Source: Saprospiraceae bacterium (GTDB taxonomy: Bacteria > Bacteroidota > Bacteroidia > Chitinophagales > Saprospiraceae). From it: a stretch of 64,000 nt of DNA. The notes below the pieces were generated by a model. The model did no database searches and was not told the origin of the DNA. It worked only from the letters and a program-made list of their open reading frames with translations. Location: NCBI GenBank assembly GCA_021604865.1, contig BQJU01000009.1, forward strand, positions 62,001 through 126,000, written 5' to 3'. Position numbers and translations under genes: made by a program. The number at the start of each line of letters is the position of its first letter. The first letter of the stretch is position 1. Of this stretch, positions 55,325 to 64,000 are shown in pieces.

Positions 55325-55981
55325 TTAACTACCAAATAAGTTATAGCTCAGAGAAGCCGAGAATACCCGATTGGTGCTACGTGGATTATCGCCCTCAATT
55401 GGATCTCCATTTATATCCGTGAATACCACTTGGTTAATGTTGAGTATCCCCCATTGATAATCGGCATTCAGCTGAATTTTGTCAGAAACTTTCCAGGTAA
55501 GGCCCGCCTTCAGGGCCAGATCAAGTTTCTTCCAGAGGTCTTTATCATTAGGATCTTCAACCTTAATATCATTAAATTTGGATTTTGAATTAGATGCTAC
55601 CAGGTAGCCAGCCTCTATGCCTCCTTGCAGCCATAATGGACGAATAATCTGTCTTTGTAATGTGACAGGCACCACCAAATAATGCAAATTATTATTGGTC
55701 TCTAACCGATCTACGCCATCCGTTTGGTCGTCGAGATATCCTTTTAATGAGTACAATAATCCAGATTGGATTTCCAGTTTTTCGCCAGCATGATAAGCCG
55801 CCAATAGGCCTACTTTATACCCCACTTTAGACTTGTAGGTATCATCAAGGTCTAAATTAAATTCCGAAACTTCATTGGTTGCTACTGTGCTGATGTTCAG
55901 ACCAGCCTGCATGCCAACAGTGAATTGCGCAAATGTCAGAAAAGGAGTAAAGCATAGAAAAAAGGAAAATAGGTATTTCAT
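55325..55981 (-). CDS. PorT-like outer-membrane beta-barrel protein
   Basis: A 218-residue protein with a signal peptide (MKYLFSFFLCFTPFLTFAQ, ~1-19) and the family's barrel pattern: FTVGMQAGLNISTVATNE, KVGYKVGLLAAYHAGEKLEIQSGLLYS, NLHYLVVPVTLQRQIIRPLWLQGGIEAGYL, ending FSASLSYNLFGS. It fits the 'outer membrane beta-barrel, PorT-like' group. Function unproven. It is convergent with the TlpA-like gene and shares its terminator hairpin. Confidence 0.85.
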   Translation of the reverse strand: MKYLFSFFLCFTPFLTFAQFTVGMQAGLNISTVATNEVSEFNLDLDDTYKSKVGYKVGLLAAYHAGEKLEIQSGLLYSLKGYLDDQTDGVDRLETNNNLHYLVVPVTLQRQIIRPLWLQGGIEAGYLVASNSKSKFNDIKVEDPNDKDLWKKLDLALKAGLTWKVSDKIQLNADYQWGILNINQVVFTDINGDPIEGDNPRSTNRVFSASLSYNLFGS

Positions 55982-56049
55982 GAGTTCACATCATTAATTA
56001 GAGAAATGGATAGGTATCTCTTTTTTAACGAGGTGTGCTCAGCCTTATT

Positions 56050-57309
56050 TTACGTTAACACTTCTTTCACGGGAAGCTCCGTTTTATAATACAATTCCGA
56101 GCAATTTTCATGGGTAAATACTTCCTTTGCTACCCGCCAGAGGTCATCGCTGGTCACTTGTCGGTAAAGGTCAATTTCCCGGTTGATAATGTCTGCATCT
56201 CCCAGCAGTTCGAAGAATGCCAGGTTAATAGCTTTGTTCAACACATTCAATTCTGAAAATACCAGATTGCTCTCTACTTTGTTTTTGATTTTTTGCAACT
56301 CCCGTTCCGGGATGGGTGCTGCCAGAAGCATTTCCAGTTCCTTCCAGATGACCGCTTCCCCTTCTTCCAGCGTGATACCTGCTGAAGGTTTGCCCTCAAT
56401 GATGAATAGTCCTGGATCAAGGCTACCCGTAATATAGCAGTCGATTTGTGAAAACAATTGCTGTTCCTTCAGCAATCGTCGAAACAGGCGAGAAGAAGAA
56501 CCATTGCCCAAAATATCTGACAGCAGATCGGTAGCATAAAAATCAGGGTGGTTACGTGCTGGCGTATGGAAAGCAAGATAAAGTGCATCTGAGGGTACCC
56601 GGGCTTGATTGATGCGTTGTTGTAATGCTTTTTGTGGAGGTTCCTGTGGCAAATTACGCAAAGGTGTCTGACCTGCCGGAATATCTGCAAACCACTTTTC
56701 TGTAAGCCGCCGTACTTCCTTCTCTTCCACATTACCTGCCACCACCAGAATGGCATTATTCGGGCGATAATATTTATAGAAAAAATCTTTTACATCCTGT
56801 AGCGTTGCATCTTCCACATGTTTTGGCACCTTGCCAATAGTTGGCCAGCGGTAAGGGTGTACCTTATAAGCCATATCAGCAATGTGGTGCCATACGTCAC
56901 CATAGGGTTCATTCAAGCAGGTCTCCTTAAATTCTTCCACTACTACCTTACGCTGCACTTCCAGTACGCGTTCATCAAAATTGAGACTCAGCATTCTGTC
57001 TGATTCCAACCAGAGCGCTGTTTCCAGATTTTGTGCAGGCAGGATATCGTAATAATTGGTAATATCATTATTGGTAAAGGCATTATTCTCGCCCCCTGCC
57101 ATCTGAATGGGGTCATCAAAGTCAGGCACATTAGCCGAGCCGCCAAACATCAGATGCTCAAACAAATGTGCAAACCCCGTTTTATCCGGCGATTCATCCC
57201 GCGCCCCTACATTATACAAGACATTTACAGCTGCCATAGGAGTGCTTTCATCACGATGCACCAATACCCTGAGGCCGTTATCTAATACAAATCTTGAATA
57301 TTCAATCAC
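56050..57309 (-). CDS. M16 family zinc peptidase (insulinase-like)
   Basis: A 419-residue peptidase. The inverted zinc motif HLFEH is at ~48-52 (TGFAHLFEHLMFGGSANV). The remaining zinc Glu lies about 70 residues on, in the VVEEFKE region, and the PYRWPTIGK and FFYKYYRPNNAILVVAGNV segments are family landmarks. The second half (TPARNHPDFYATDLLSDILGNGSSSRLFRRL) matches the non-catalytic M16_C domain. No signal peptide is seen; a single M16 subunit without a clear paired homolog nearby. The gene is monocistronic, upstream of a repeat region. Confidence 0.93.
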   Translation of the reverse strand: MIEYSRFVLDNGLRVLVHRDESTPMAAVNVLYNVGARDESPDKTGFAHLFEHLMFGGSANVPDFDDPIQMAGGENNAFTNNDITNYYDILPAQNLETALWLESDRMLSLNFDERVLEVQRKVVVEEFKETCLNEPYGDVWHHIADMAYKVHPYRWPTIGKVPKHVEDATLQDVKDFFYKYYRPNNAILVVAGNVEEKEVRRLTEKWFADIPAGQTPLRNLPQEPPQKALQQRINQARVPSDALYLAFHTPARNHPDFYATDLLSDILGNGSSSRLFRRLLKEQQLFSQIDCYITGSLDPGLFIIEGKPSAGITLEEGEAVIWKELEMLLAAPIPERELQKIKNKVESNLVFSELNVLNKAINLAFFELLGDADIINREIDLYRQVTSDDLWRVAKEVFTHENCSELYYKTELPVKEVLT

Positions 57310-57779
57310 CTAATTCTCATTTAGACCGCAAAATTACAGTATTTGATAAGAATAAACACCTTTCGCGGCCATTGAGTTGCATTTATTTATTTGTGGGTGA
57401 AAGGGTATGGGTGAATTCCGTTTTTGGGGAAGCGTATCCTTTGGGTAGGTCGAGCAAAGGATCGGGTTGGATGGATCGTTATATTTATAATCGTAACTTT
57501 TGTAATCGTTATATTTGTAATCATTATTTTTGTAACGATTATATTTGTAACGATTACAATTGAAGTATGGAAGCTGCTCATTTTTTAGTGTCTTCGGTAC
57601 TGAGAGGGCACAAATGAATTTGCGCGATACAATGGATTTCTTAGTGGTTGTACAAACCGAAGTCGTCAAACCACAGAAAAAAAACTGATCTACTACCCAC
57701 CAAAATGCATACCTATTGCATCTCAAAAATAAGGAAACCACCCGCAACAATTTGATTAAAATATCAAAATGTAAAGCTA
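57310..57779. other. Intergenic region with a 15-bp minisatellite
   Basis: Besides the array at 57473-57562 this gap has no recognisable gene. The frames that cross the array only encode repeats and are probably not real. Confidence 0.6.
57473..57562. repeat. Six 15-bp AT-rich tandem repeats
   Basis: Units start near 57473, 57488, 57503, 57518, 57533 and 57548 and read like TAATCGTTATATTTG with substitutions (TAACGATTATATTTG and TAACGATTACAATTG for the last two). They are between the divergent M16 gene and a small lipoprotein gene. No function is known. Confidence 0.9.
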
Positions 57780-58265
57780 TTGAAACGTTCACATTATCAG
57801 AAAGTACTCCTGCTTTCTATTGGACAATTGTTGTGCCTTGTCAGTTGCGATCCCGGTCGTGGCGGGAAGAATTTCCAGACCCTGAGTGGGGAAGACACGC
57901 TCTATTTTACATTGATGACAGAAACGGGGTGGACCTTAGATATTTTTCCAGGTGGGTCAGGTCGGCTTTCGTTTGGTTCGGTATCGTCTGATACGGCACC
58001 TGTTCGGGAAGGAACCTTTGATTTTGCTGCCTTGAAAAAGCAATTATCGGTACACGCCCAAGTCAGGAAATTTGGCCCCAGCCCGGCATCAGTGGTTTTT
58101 GTGGCACCTAGTCAGCAAAATTATGCGCCCCGCTATCTGGACAACAGCGAATTTGTAAATACATTATTTGAACGCGCCTATCAGGCAATACGCAATGATA
58201 CCGGGCCGGTGTATAATCGCCGGCGGGTGGGTAAGTTATATCGAGAATTTCCTTTTGTGGAATAG
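57780..58265 (+). CDS. Small hypothetical lipoprotein
   Basis: A 161-residue protein from the TTG at 57780 (or another start close by). The signal KRSHYQKVLLLSIGQLLCLVSC ends in a lipobox (LVSC, Cys ~23). The mature part begins DPGRGGKNFQ and has no recognisable family; the C-terminal half contains SVVFVAPSQQNYAPRYLDNS and a basic RRRVGKLYREFPF end. A TTG start is less certain than an ATG. Located downstream of the minisatellite. Confidence 0.55.
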   Translation: MKRSHYQKVLLLSIGQLLCLVSCDPGRGGKNFQTLSGEDTLYFTLMTETGWTLDIFPGGSGRLSFGSVSSDTAPVREGTFDFAALKKQLSVHAQVRKFGPSPASVVFVAPSQQNYAPRYLDNSEFVNTLFERAYQAIRNDTGPVYNRRRVGKLYREFPFVE

Positions 58266-58368
58266 ATTATCTATGCCAATAGAGGGTTATTCTTTAAGAA
58301 TCTGGTAGTTTTTCGACGACGTGAAAGGGGTAATTCCGAAAGGAAGCGCCTCTTTCCAGTTTTAAGTT

Positions 58369-59778
58369 TTAATACAACCTCACCTCCACCTGCACCTGAC
58401 AGGCACTACCCTGCTCTACAAATAATTTCTTGATGCGGTCAGGTTCGTATTCCAGATAATAAACATCTCCGGTATCACGGAGCAGGTAATAACCGCGCTC
58501 ATCGTCATAATCGATAATTAGCTTATCTGTTTGTTCAATAGTTGATGTCATGCGCACTATGGGGAGTTTACCTTTTGGAATACGCAGGTGGTTTATAACC
58601 CCGATTATGTCTTCAAAAGACAAATTTTCAACACTAGCCAGGAGCGGAAGTTCTTCAAAATGAGTCGACCAATAATTTTGAATGATGCCCCATTCATTAC
58701 GTGGTTTATCGCCGATCAAAGAACGCTCAACAAATTCATCGACGACCAGGCTAGGTTTTTCCCGTTGAATTAGTCCGACATTAAAACCCTGCCATCCCCA
58801 CAAAAATACAGATTCTGTATAATGCTGAGAAAAGAAAGGTCGCAAATCCTTGAAAAAGGAATCGTGATCAAAAAGTACTTTAGGCAGGGAGGCTTGAGGA
58901 TTCACATACACTTTGGGCGTTAGGCCAGGACCAATGCTACCAGAACGGGTTTCAATAAACTCAGAATGAGATTCCAGTGGGACCAGGTGGGGGGCCATTT
59001 CCCAGCGGTCCAATTCGTCGAGTAGCAGGCGGGCCAGATCACCACCTCTATTGGTATCAATTGACATTTGACAATCATCCAATGAAAGCGGTTCTGTGCG
59101 GTAAGCTTCGGGCATGGCTCGCATCAAGGATTGATAAGCCAAAAATCCGGCCATTTCATTCCAGTGGGTATCATTTTTGAGAAACAATATGCCTGTTGAC
59201 TTATGTTGTCGGATGCTATCGGTCAGGTCTACCACAAAAAGATCCTTCAAAACAGTCTTTAATTGTTGCCGGGTTCCCTCCCCTACGCTATGATATCGGG
59301 AGGGCAGATATTCAGGATAAATGGTTGCTTTATTGGGCACAAATACCAGCATATAATGCATGTCGTTTGCTTCAGCCCAAGCACTGCGTTGCAGAAATAT
59401 GAGCTGCCAGAGTTTTAGCCGATAAGGCGTATAACGAAAAGCACCCAATGATTGGAGGATTACCTGCCTTCCCCGGATTTCTTCCTGCAAAAACAGCCAG
59501 CCATCCTTACCAATTTCCAGTTTATGGGTAAAAGAGACATCCAATAAACCACGTTTTAGTTTCGACAATCCGCTTAGTGTTATATGGTTCTCTTCTGATA
59601 AGACTGTCGTCAAGGCATTTTCATAGGCCGTGCTTACATTTGCAGGTATTAATAAACTGGTTCGTTTTAAGCGATCTTCATGAAATAATTTACCAAAATG
59701 ACTCAGGTATAACCAGCCTCCATATACCAGACACAGACTAAAAAAGATCAAAAAACCGATATGCCAGCTTTTCCTCAT
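58369..59778 (-). CDS. AlgX/AlgJ-like SGNH O-acetyltransferase-type membrane protein
   Basis: A 469-residue protein with an N-terminal membrane anchor (IGFLIFFSLCLVYGGWLYL, ~7-26). The SGNH/AlgX-like site is visible as LFLKNDTHWNEMAGFLAY (Asp and His, ~200) and a later Ser in KVLFDHDSFFKDLRPFFSQHY (~310), with KDGWLFLQEE near residue 76, the AlgX/J-type start. In alginate and related systems AlgJ/AlgX adds or shuttles acetyl groups to exopolysaccharide. The next gene on the strand is an MBOAT protein, so the two form the usual pair; 10 bp separate them. Confidence 0.88.
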   Translation of the reverse strand: MRKSWHIGFLIFFSLCLVYGGWLYLSHFGKLFHEDRLKRTSLLIPANVSTAYENALTTVLSEENHITLSGLSKLKRGLLDVSFTHKLEIGKDGWLFLQEEIRGRQVILQSLGAFRYTPYRLKLWQLIFLQRSAWAEANDMHYMLVFVPNKATIYPEYLPSRYHSVGEGTRQQLKTVLKDLFVVDLTDSIRQHKSTGILFLKNDTHWNEMAGFLAYQSLMRAMPEAYRTEPLSLDDCQMSIDTNRGGDLARLLLDELDRWEMAPHLVPLESHSEFIETRSGSIGPGLTPKVYVNPQASLPKVLFDHDSFFKDLRPFFSQHYTESVFLWGWQGFNVGLIQREKPSLVVDEFVERSLIGDKPRNEWGIIQNYWSTHFEELPLLASVENLSFEDIIGVINHLRIPKGKLPIVRMTSTIEQTDKLIIDYDDERGYYLLRDTGDVYYLEYEPDRIKKLFVEQGSACQVQVEVRLY

Positions 59779-59788
59779 AATCTAATTA

Positions 59789-61204
59789 TCAAAACCGGAA
59801 ATAAATAAAAGGGTGATAGGTACTGGCAATAACTGTTGCCAGACTCAGCACAAACAAGCCTAATAAACCCACTAGGCGTACGCCATCCAGTACCACCCAT
59901 TTTTTGGCTTGGATTTGTTGTTCAAAATACGGGTAAATAGGCAATGCCCAAAAAGTTGCCATCAACAATGTAAGTATGATTTCCTGATTCAAAAACAATG
60001 CGGCATAATAGGTTGCAGCAGGTTGTGCACCAACCATAGCCTGAAGGTAATCCCAGGCTTGTGGCAAGTCCTCTGCCCGGAAAAAGACCCAGCTAATCAC
60101 CACTACCAGCAACAGATAGCTATGTTGCAACCAGGCCGGCAATCGATCCATTATTTTGCCAAAGATTGTTCGTTCCAGAATAAGGAATGCGCCATGCAGT
60201 AATCCCCAGATGATAAAATTCCAACTCGCCCCATGCCATAGTCCACATAGAAAAAACACGATGCCCAAATTCAAAAAGGTCCGATATTTTGAGCCGCGAT
60301 TGCCGCCCAACGGGATATACAGATAGTCCCGAAACCAGGTAGACAAAGAAATATGCCAACGCCGCCAAAAGTCCCTCAATGAACGGGCGATATAAGGATA
60401 GTTGAAATTTTCCAAAAATTGGAATCCCAGCATGCGCCCCAAGCCGATAGCCATATCAGAATAACCTGAGAAATCGTAATAAATCTGGAAGGAATAACAG
60501 ATGATGCCCAACCAGGCAGCTCCTGGGCCAAGGGCTGTGGCGGGCACATTGAAAAGCTGATCTGCCACATAAGCAAGGGTATCAGCAATCAATACTTTTT
60601 TGACCAGCCCAATGATAAAACGCTGGCCTCCTTTCGATAAACCCTCTATCGTTACTTGTCGTTTTTCAAGCGCATTGCGAATGTCTAAATACCGCACAAT
60701 GGGGCCTGCAATTAATTGAGGGAACAACGATATGTATAAAGCCAGCTTATATATGTTGGGCTGCGCAGCTACTTTTTTGCGATACACATCCACGATATAA
60801 GAAATGGCCTGAAAGGTAAAAAAGGAAATGCCAATGGGTAAATGGATTTGGGGCAAGTAAATAAAGTGAACCCCCAGGCCTTCTAGTACTACGTTCAGGT
60901 TGTCTACCAAAAAATTGGCATATTTAAAAAAGGCCAACAATGACAAATTAAAAATGAGGGCTATAATCAGGGTTCTTTTACTCCTTTTGGGCTCTGCATC
61001 CTCCCTCATCGCTATGCCCGCCACGTGGTTAACGCCAATGGACAACAACATAACCAAGACCACTGGCCCTTCTCCCCAGGCATAAAAGAATAGACTGGCA
61101 GTCAGCAGTACAGCATTGCGCCAACCCAACGAGCCTACCGCCAGGTGTAGCAACAATACCAGGGGTAGAAATACAAACAAAAAGGTCGTTGAACTAAATA
61201 CCAT
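59789..61204 (-). CDS. MBOAT-family membrane O-acyltransferase (AlgI-like)
   Basis: A 471-residue polytopic membrane protein with about 10 hydrophobic helices. MBOAT landmarks are YDFSGYSDMAIGLGRMLGF, the RDFWRRWHISLSTWFRDYLYIPLGGNR motif with a conserved His, and the catalytic His in CGLWHGASWNFIIWG. AlgI moves acetyl groups across the inner membrane to its SGNH partner. The gene is upstream of the AlgX-like gene in one operon. The polysaccharide modified is unknown; the 52059 glycosyltransferase is a distant candidate. Confidence 0.95.
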   Translation of the reverse strand: MVFSSTTFLFVFLPLVLLLHLAVGSLGWRNAVLLTASLFFYAWGEGPVVLVMLLSIGVNHVAGIAMREDAEPKRSKRTLIIALIFNLSLLAFFKYANFLVDNLNVVLEGLGVHFIYLPQIHLPIGISFFTFQAISYIVDVYRKKVAAQPNIYKLALYISLFPQLIAGPIVRYLDIRNALEKRQVTIEGLSKGGQRFIIGLVKKVLIADTLAYVADQLFNVPATALGPGAAWLGIICYSFQIYYDFSGYSDMAIGLGRMLGFQFLENFNYPYIARSLRDFWRRWHISLSTWFRDYLYIPLGGNRGSKYRTFLNLGIVFFLCGLWHGASWNFIIWGLLHGAFLILERTIFGKIMDRLPAWLQHSYLLLVVVISWVFFRAEDLPQAWDYLQAMVGAQPAATYYAALFLNQEIILTLLMATFWALPIYPYFEQQIQAKKWVVLDGVRLVGLLGLFVLSLATVIASTYHPFIYFRF

Positions 61205-61317
61205 AATTGATCAATCCGGCATCCCTTTTTTCGCTTTAAAGAGGGCTAACCGCAGAACGAAGATGCACAATTTTTCTATCTTTATCCCTATTCAAGTTGA
61301 TCGGTAAACCACAAATT

Positions 61318-63453
61318 ATGCCACGTCCTAATTTCTCGGAAATAAAGTTCAAGCGACCACAAAGAAGTGTCGACACTTCTAAAGAGGCCCGATCCTGGGA
61401 GAGTCCGGAGCATATTAACATTAAATCCAACTATAGCTCTGAAGATGTGGCCCGACTTACTCACCTGAACTTTGTAGCAGGATTGCCGCCTTATTTGCGT
61501 GGGCCATACAGCTCAATGTATAGTGTTCGGCCCTGGACGATCCGGCAGTATGCGGGTTTTTCTACGGCTGAGAAAAGTAATGCTTTTTATCGTCGCAATT
61601 TGGCACAAGGACAAAAGGGGCTTTCGGTAGCTTTTGATTTGGCCACCCATCGCGGCTACGATTCTGATCATGATCGGGTGAAGGGAGATGTGGGCAAGGC
61701 AGGCGTGGCGATTGATAGCGTGGAAGATATGAAAATCCTTTTTGATCAGATTCCACTGGATAAAATGTCGGTATCTATGACGATGAATGGGGCTGTTATT
61801 CCCATCATGGCCTTTTATATTGTTGCAGCTGAAGAGCAAGGTGTTAAACCGGAATATCTAAACGGTACCATCCAAAATGATATCCTGAAAGAGTTTATGG
61901 TGCGCAATACCTATATCTATCCTCCGGGGCCTTCTATGCGTATTATTGCCGATATTTTTGCCTATACTGCTGAATATATGCCTCGTTTCAACTCCATCAG
62001 TGTTAGTGGTTATCACATGCACGAGGCTGGGGCTTCCGCCGATATAGAGTTGGCTTATACGCTGGCTGATGGACTGGAATATTTGCGTGCAGGTTTAGCT
62101 GTAGGTTTAAAAATCGATGACTTTGCTCCCCGGATTTCCTTTTTTTGGGCCATTGGCATGAATCATTTTATGGAGATTGCCAAAATGCGGGCTGGTAGAA
62201 TGCTGTGGGCAAAAATTGTAAGCGCGTTTAACCCACAAAATCCCAAATCGCTCGCCTTGCGAACCCACTGCCAGACCTCTGGCTGGAGCCTGACGGAGCA
62301 GGATCCTTTTAATAATGTGGCGCGTACAACGGTTGAGGCCTTGGCAGCAGTGATGGGCGGCACACAATCTTTGCATACGAATGCCCTGGACGAGGCTATT
62401 GCTCTGCCCACAGACTTTTCGGCCAAGATTGCCCGGGATACTCAAAAGTATTTGCAAACAGACACCGATATTACCCGAGCTGTAGATCCATGGGGCGGGT
62501 CTTATTATGTGGAACATTTGACGGATCAATTGGCCCGACGTGCCTGGCAATTGATTGAAGAAGTTGAAGAACTAGGTGGAATGGCCAAGGCAATTGAGGA
62601 TGGCCTGCCAAAAATGAGGATAGAAGAAGTAGCTGCCCGCAAACAAGCCCGGATTGATACGGGCAAGGATCAAATTGTGGGCGTAAATGTCTTTCAGAAT
62701 GATGAAACATCGACCATTGATATTCTGGAAGTTGACAATACCAGCGTTCGAAAAAATCAAATAGCTCTGCTCGAAAAAATTAAAGCAGAAAGAGATGAGG
62801 CTGCTGTACAAGCAGCATTGGAGGCGCTTTATCAATGTGCAAAAACCGGAGAAGGAAATCTTTTGGCTCATGCCATAACGGCGGCCAGAGCACGGGCTAC
62901 TTTAGGAGAAATATCGGATGCTATGGAGCGCCAATTTGGACGTTTTGTGGCAACTACCCGCGCCATTTCAGGCGTATATTCCAGTGAAATCAGTATGGAT
63001 GATTCTTTTAAAACAACACAGGCACTAGCTGACCAATTTGCTGAACAGGAAGGGCGACGCCCCCGGATTATGGTTGCCAAACTCGGGCAGGATGGCCACG
63101 ATCGCGGAGCTAAGGTCATTGCTACCAGCTTTGCTGATCTGGGTTTTGATGTCGACATTGGCCCGCTCTTTCAAACACCGGCAGAAGCAGCTCGACAGGC
63201 AGCGGAAAATGATGTTCACATCCTGGGGATTTCTTCTCTGGCCGCAGGCCATAAAACGCTGGTACCGGAAACAATCCAGGAATTGAAAAAACTTGGTCGA
63301 CCGGATATACTGGTCGTTGTGGGCGGGGTCATTCCCGCACAGGATTATGATTTTCTTTATAAAGAGGGGGTGGCCGGAATTTTTGGACCTGGTACGAAGA
63401 TTTCCGTTGCGGCTAAGGCGATTTTGGAAGTCTTGATGCAGCATGAGGAATAA
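61318..63453 (+). CDS. scpA: Methylmalonyl-CoA mutase, large (catalytic, B12-binding) subunit
   Basis: A 711-residue enzyme that interconverts methylmalonyl-CoA and succinyl-CoA with adenosylcobalamin. The ATG at 61318 is preferred to an in-frame TTG at 61297. The TIM-barrel domain has [45 protein letters not shown]-type segment [17 protein letters not shown], and [17 protein letters not shown]. The C-terminal B12 domain shows the DxHxxG motif in [15 protein letters not shown], with [17 protein letters not shown] and [10 protein letters not shown] after it. The mutA-type small subunit is not next to it. It is divergent from the MBOAT operon. Confidence 0.97.
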   Translation: MPRPNFSEIKFKRPQRSVDTSKEARSWESPEHINIKSNYSSEDVARLTHLNFVAGLPPYLRGPYSSMYSVRPWTIRQYAGFSTAEKSNAFYRRNLAQGQKGLSVAFDLATHRGYDSDHDRVKGDVGKAGVAIDSVEDMKILFDQIPLDKMSVSMTMNGAVIPIMAFYIVAAEEQGVKPEYLNGTIQNDILKEFMVRNTYIYPPGPSMRIIADIFAYTAEYMPRFNSISVSGYHMHEAGASADIELAYTLADGLEYLRAGLAVGLKIDDFAPRISFFWAIGMNHFMEIAKMRAGRMLWAKIVSAFNPQNPKSLALRTHCQTSGWSLTEQDPFNNVARTTVEALAAVMGGTQSLHTNALDEAIALPTDFSAKIARDTQKYLQTDTDITRAVDPWGGSYYVEHLTDQLARRAWQLIEEVEELGGMAKAIEDGLPKMRIEEVAARKQARIDTGKDQIVGVNVFQNDETSTIDILEVDNTSVRKNQIALLEKIKAERDEAAVQAALEALYQCAKTGEGNLLAHAITAARARATLGEISDAMERQFGRFVATTRAISGVYSSEISMDDSFKTTQALADQFAEQEGRRPRIMVAKLGQDGHDRGAKVIATSFADLGFDVDIGPLFQTPAEAARQAAENDVHILGISSLAAGHKTLVPETIQELKKLGRPDILVVVGGVIPAQDYDFLYKEGVAGIFGPGTKISVAAKAILEVLMQHEE

Positions 63454-63723
63454 AGTATGGAAAATGGAGCTGACTTCGCCACGCTCTTGCGCTGTAGTCA
63501 GTCGTTATAATCGTTGACATAGGCCCGGAGCAGAGAAAGTTTTGGAGAAAATCCCGGAGAGAACCCCGAAGAAAGTTTCGTCGTCTGAAAGGATGAGGAA
63601 TGAAGCCGACTTCATCTAAGGGCTTCGTCGCCTAAAAAAGGGTACCGCCAGCCTGGAAGTAAGGTAAGTTCACAGGCAGCGGACCAGGAATAGACCAAAA
63701 CACTGATAAGTAAGCTTATTTTA
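63454..63723. other. Intergenic tract with palindromic repeat-like DNA
   Basis: The ~270 bp are rich in purine words (GGCCCGGAGCAGAG, CCCGGAGAGAACCCCG). TGAAG/CTTCA form a short stem near 63602-63615. Sequence near 63591 and 63460 resembles tracts near 36696 and 50221, suggesting a shared family of intergenic DNA. No gene is seen. Confidence 0.5.
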
Positions 63724-64000
63724 TTACTGCCAAACACTTAAGTATCCGCCAGTATCCATTTGTTTTACTTCTTGTACTAGATCGGGATTGACTTGGGGCC
63801 CAAATGCGGACAAGGTATCGCGATCGTCAAAAATTTCGACGCCTAGTTCGTTCGCAAAAATCTTGGCCAGGTCTCCCAGGTTGCGGGCATAACGTTCACT
63901 CTTACCCATTCCCATAAATAAGTCCACTACCCCGGCGCGGATCATTTCGTATTTATCAATCTGCATCAACATTTGTCGTTGAGATTTTCCGTGAATGGAT
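63724..64000 (-). CDS. Hypothetical protein, possibly extending beyond the window
   Basis: An 82-residue frame begins at an ATG at 63970-63972 (MLMQIDKYEMIRAG), but no stop occurs upstream of it in this frame up to the window edge, so the real N-terminus may lie outside. It has no recognised domain: DLFMGMGKSERYARNLGDLAK and FANELGVEIFDDRDTL look like soluble helical protein, ending QEVKQMDTGGYLSVWQ. The strand is opposite to the mutase gene. Confidence 0.5.
   Translation of the reverse strand, partial: SIHGKSQRQMLMQIDKYEMIRAGVVDLFMGMGKSERYARNLGDLAKIFANELGVEIFDDRDTLSAFGPQVNPDLVQEVKQMDTGGYLSVWQ

Noticed and set aside
57473-57562. CRISPR array
   Set aside because: The repeats are only 15 bp, contiguous without spacers, and no cas gene is present.
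57294-57792. Two repeat-encoded reading frames on opposite strands
   Set aside because: They exist only because the AT-rich 15-bp array lacks stops in several frames; no signal, domain or neighbour supports either.
58567-58575. A fourth TTACCTTTT promoter box
   Set aside because: It lies inside the AlgX-like coding sequence without the CAAAAGCA part downstream, so it is probably chance.

Overview
The window looks like a chromosomal segment of a marine or activated-sludge type Bacteroidota, most likely from the Saprospiria (Lewinella/Haliscomenobacter-like). This placement is an inference. It rests on four proteins with type IX secretion (T9SS) C-terminal sorting domains, a GldB gliding lipoprotein, PorT-like beta-barrels, BlaI/M56 plus TonB proteins with an 'RFPGC' motif, a CHAT/TPR protein, RprX/RprY-like regulators, and TAnnTTTG-type promoters. 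Almost all genes are intact and closely spaced. No tRNA, rRNA, insertion sequence, prophage or CRISPR array was recognised.

Layout. 1-10.8 kb: the end of purA, two lipoproteins (one a methyltransferase), a PBP4-type D-Ala-D-Ala carboxypeptidase, fumarylacetoacetase, a 1278-residue T9SS-secreted serine protease and an OmpA lipoprotein. 10.8-16.2 kb: a secreted M14 carboxypeptidase, then a BlaI repressor and a M56/TonB/TonB/T9SS-CTD membrane protein behind a promoter carrying phased repeats. 16.2-26.5 kb: ferritin, an HD-domain protein fused to a Pycsar-effector-like membrane domain, an Rpn-type nuclease, a SRPBCC/GyrI protein, a periplasmic-propeller adenylate cyclase, a TonB protein and a MltD-like transglycosylase. 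26.5-36.8 kb: a 1-kb non-coding region rich in hairpins and ending in a terminator, then DUF937, tatA, a 2-oxoglutarate oxygenase, gldB, a PorT-like barrel, nadC, an RprXY-like two-component pair and pyrD. 36.8-42.6 kb: DUF3179, a large unrecognised protein, MscS, TfoX-N and an SGNH-like protein.

42.6-50.1 kb holds the most interesting locus. A T9SS-secreted protein and a periplasmic TPR-CHAT protease form one operon. It diverges from an ECF sigma factor, a membrane anti-sigma-like TPR protein and a second T9SS-secreted protein. All three transcription units carry the same TTACCTTTT box, and the sigma gene and the downstream secreted-protein gene also share CAAAAGCA(T/G)AATAG after it. This suggests a self-contained sigma/anti-sigma/CHAT-protease/secreted-effector regulon.

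50.3-64 kb: a universal stress protein, a glycosyltransferase, a TlpA-like thioredoxin, a second PorT-like barrel, an M16 peptidase, a 15-bp minisatellite, a small lipoprotein, an AlgX-like/MBOAT acetylation pair, the large subunit of methylmalonyl-CoA mutase and an unrecognised gene that may run off the window.

Many intergenic gaps hold long hairpins that serve as terminators or belong to dispersed repeat families. All functional assignments come from reading motifs by eye, without database searches.
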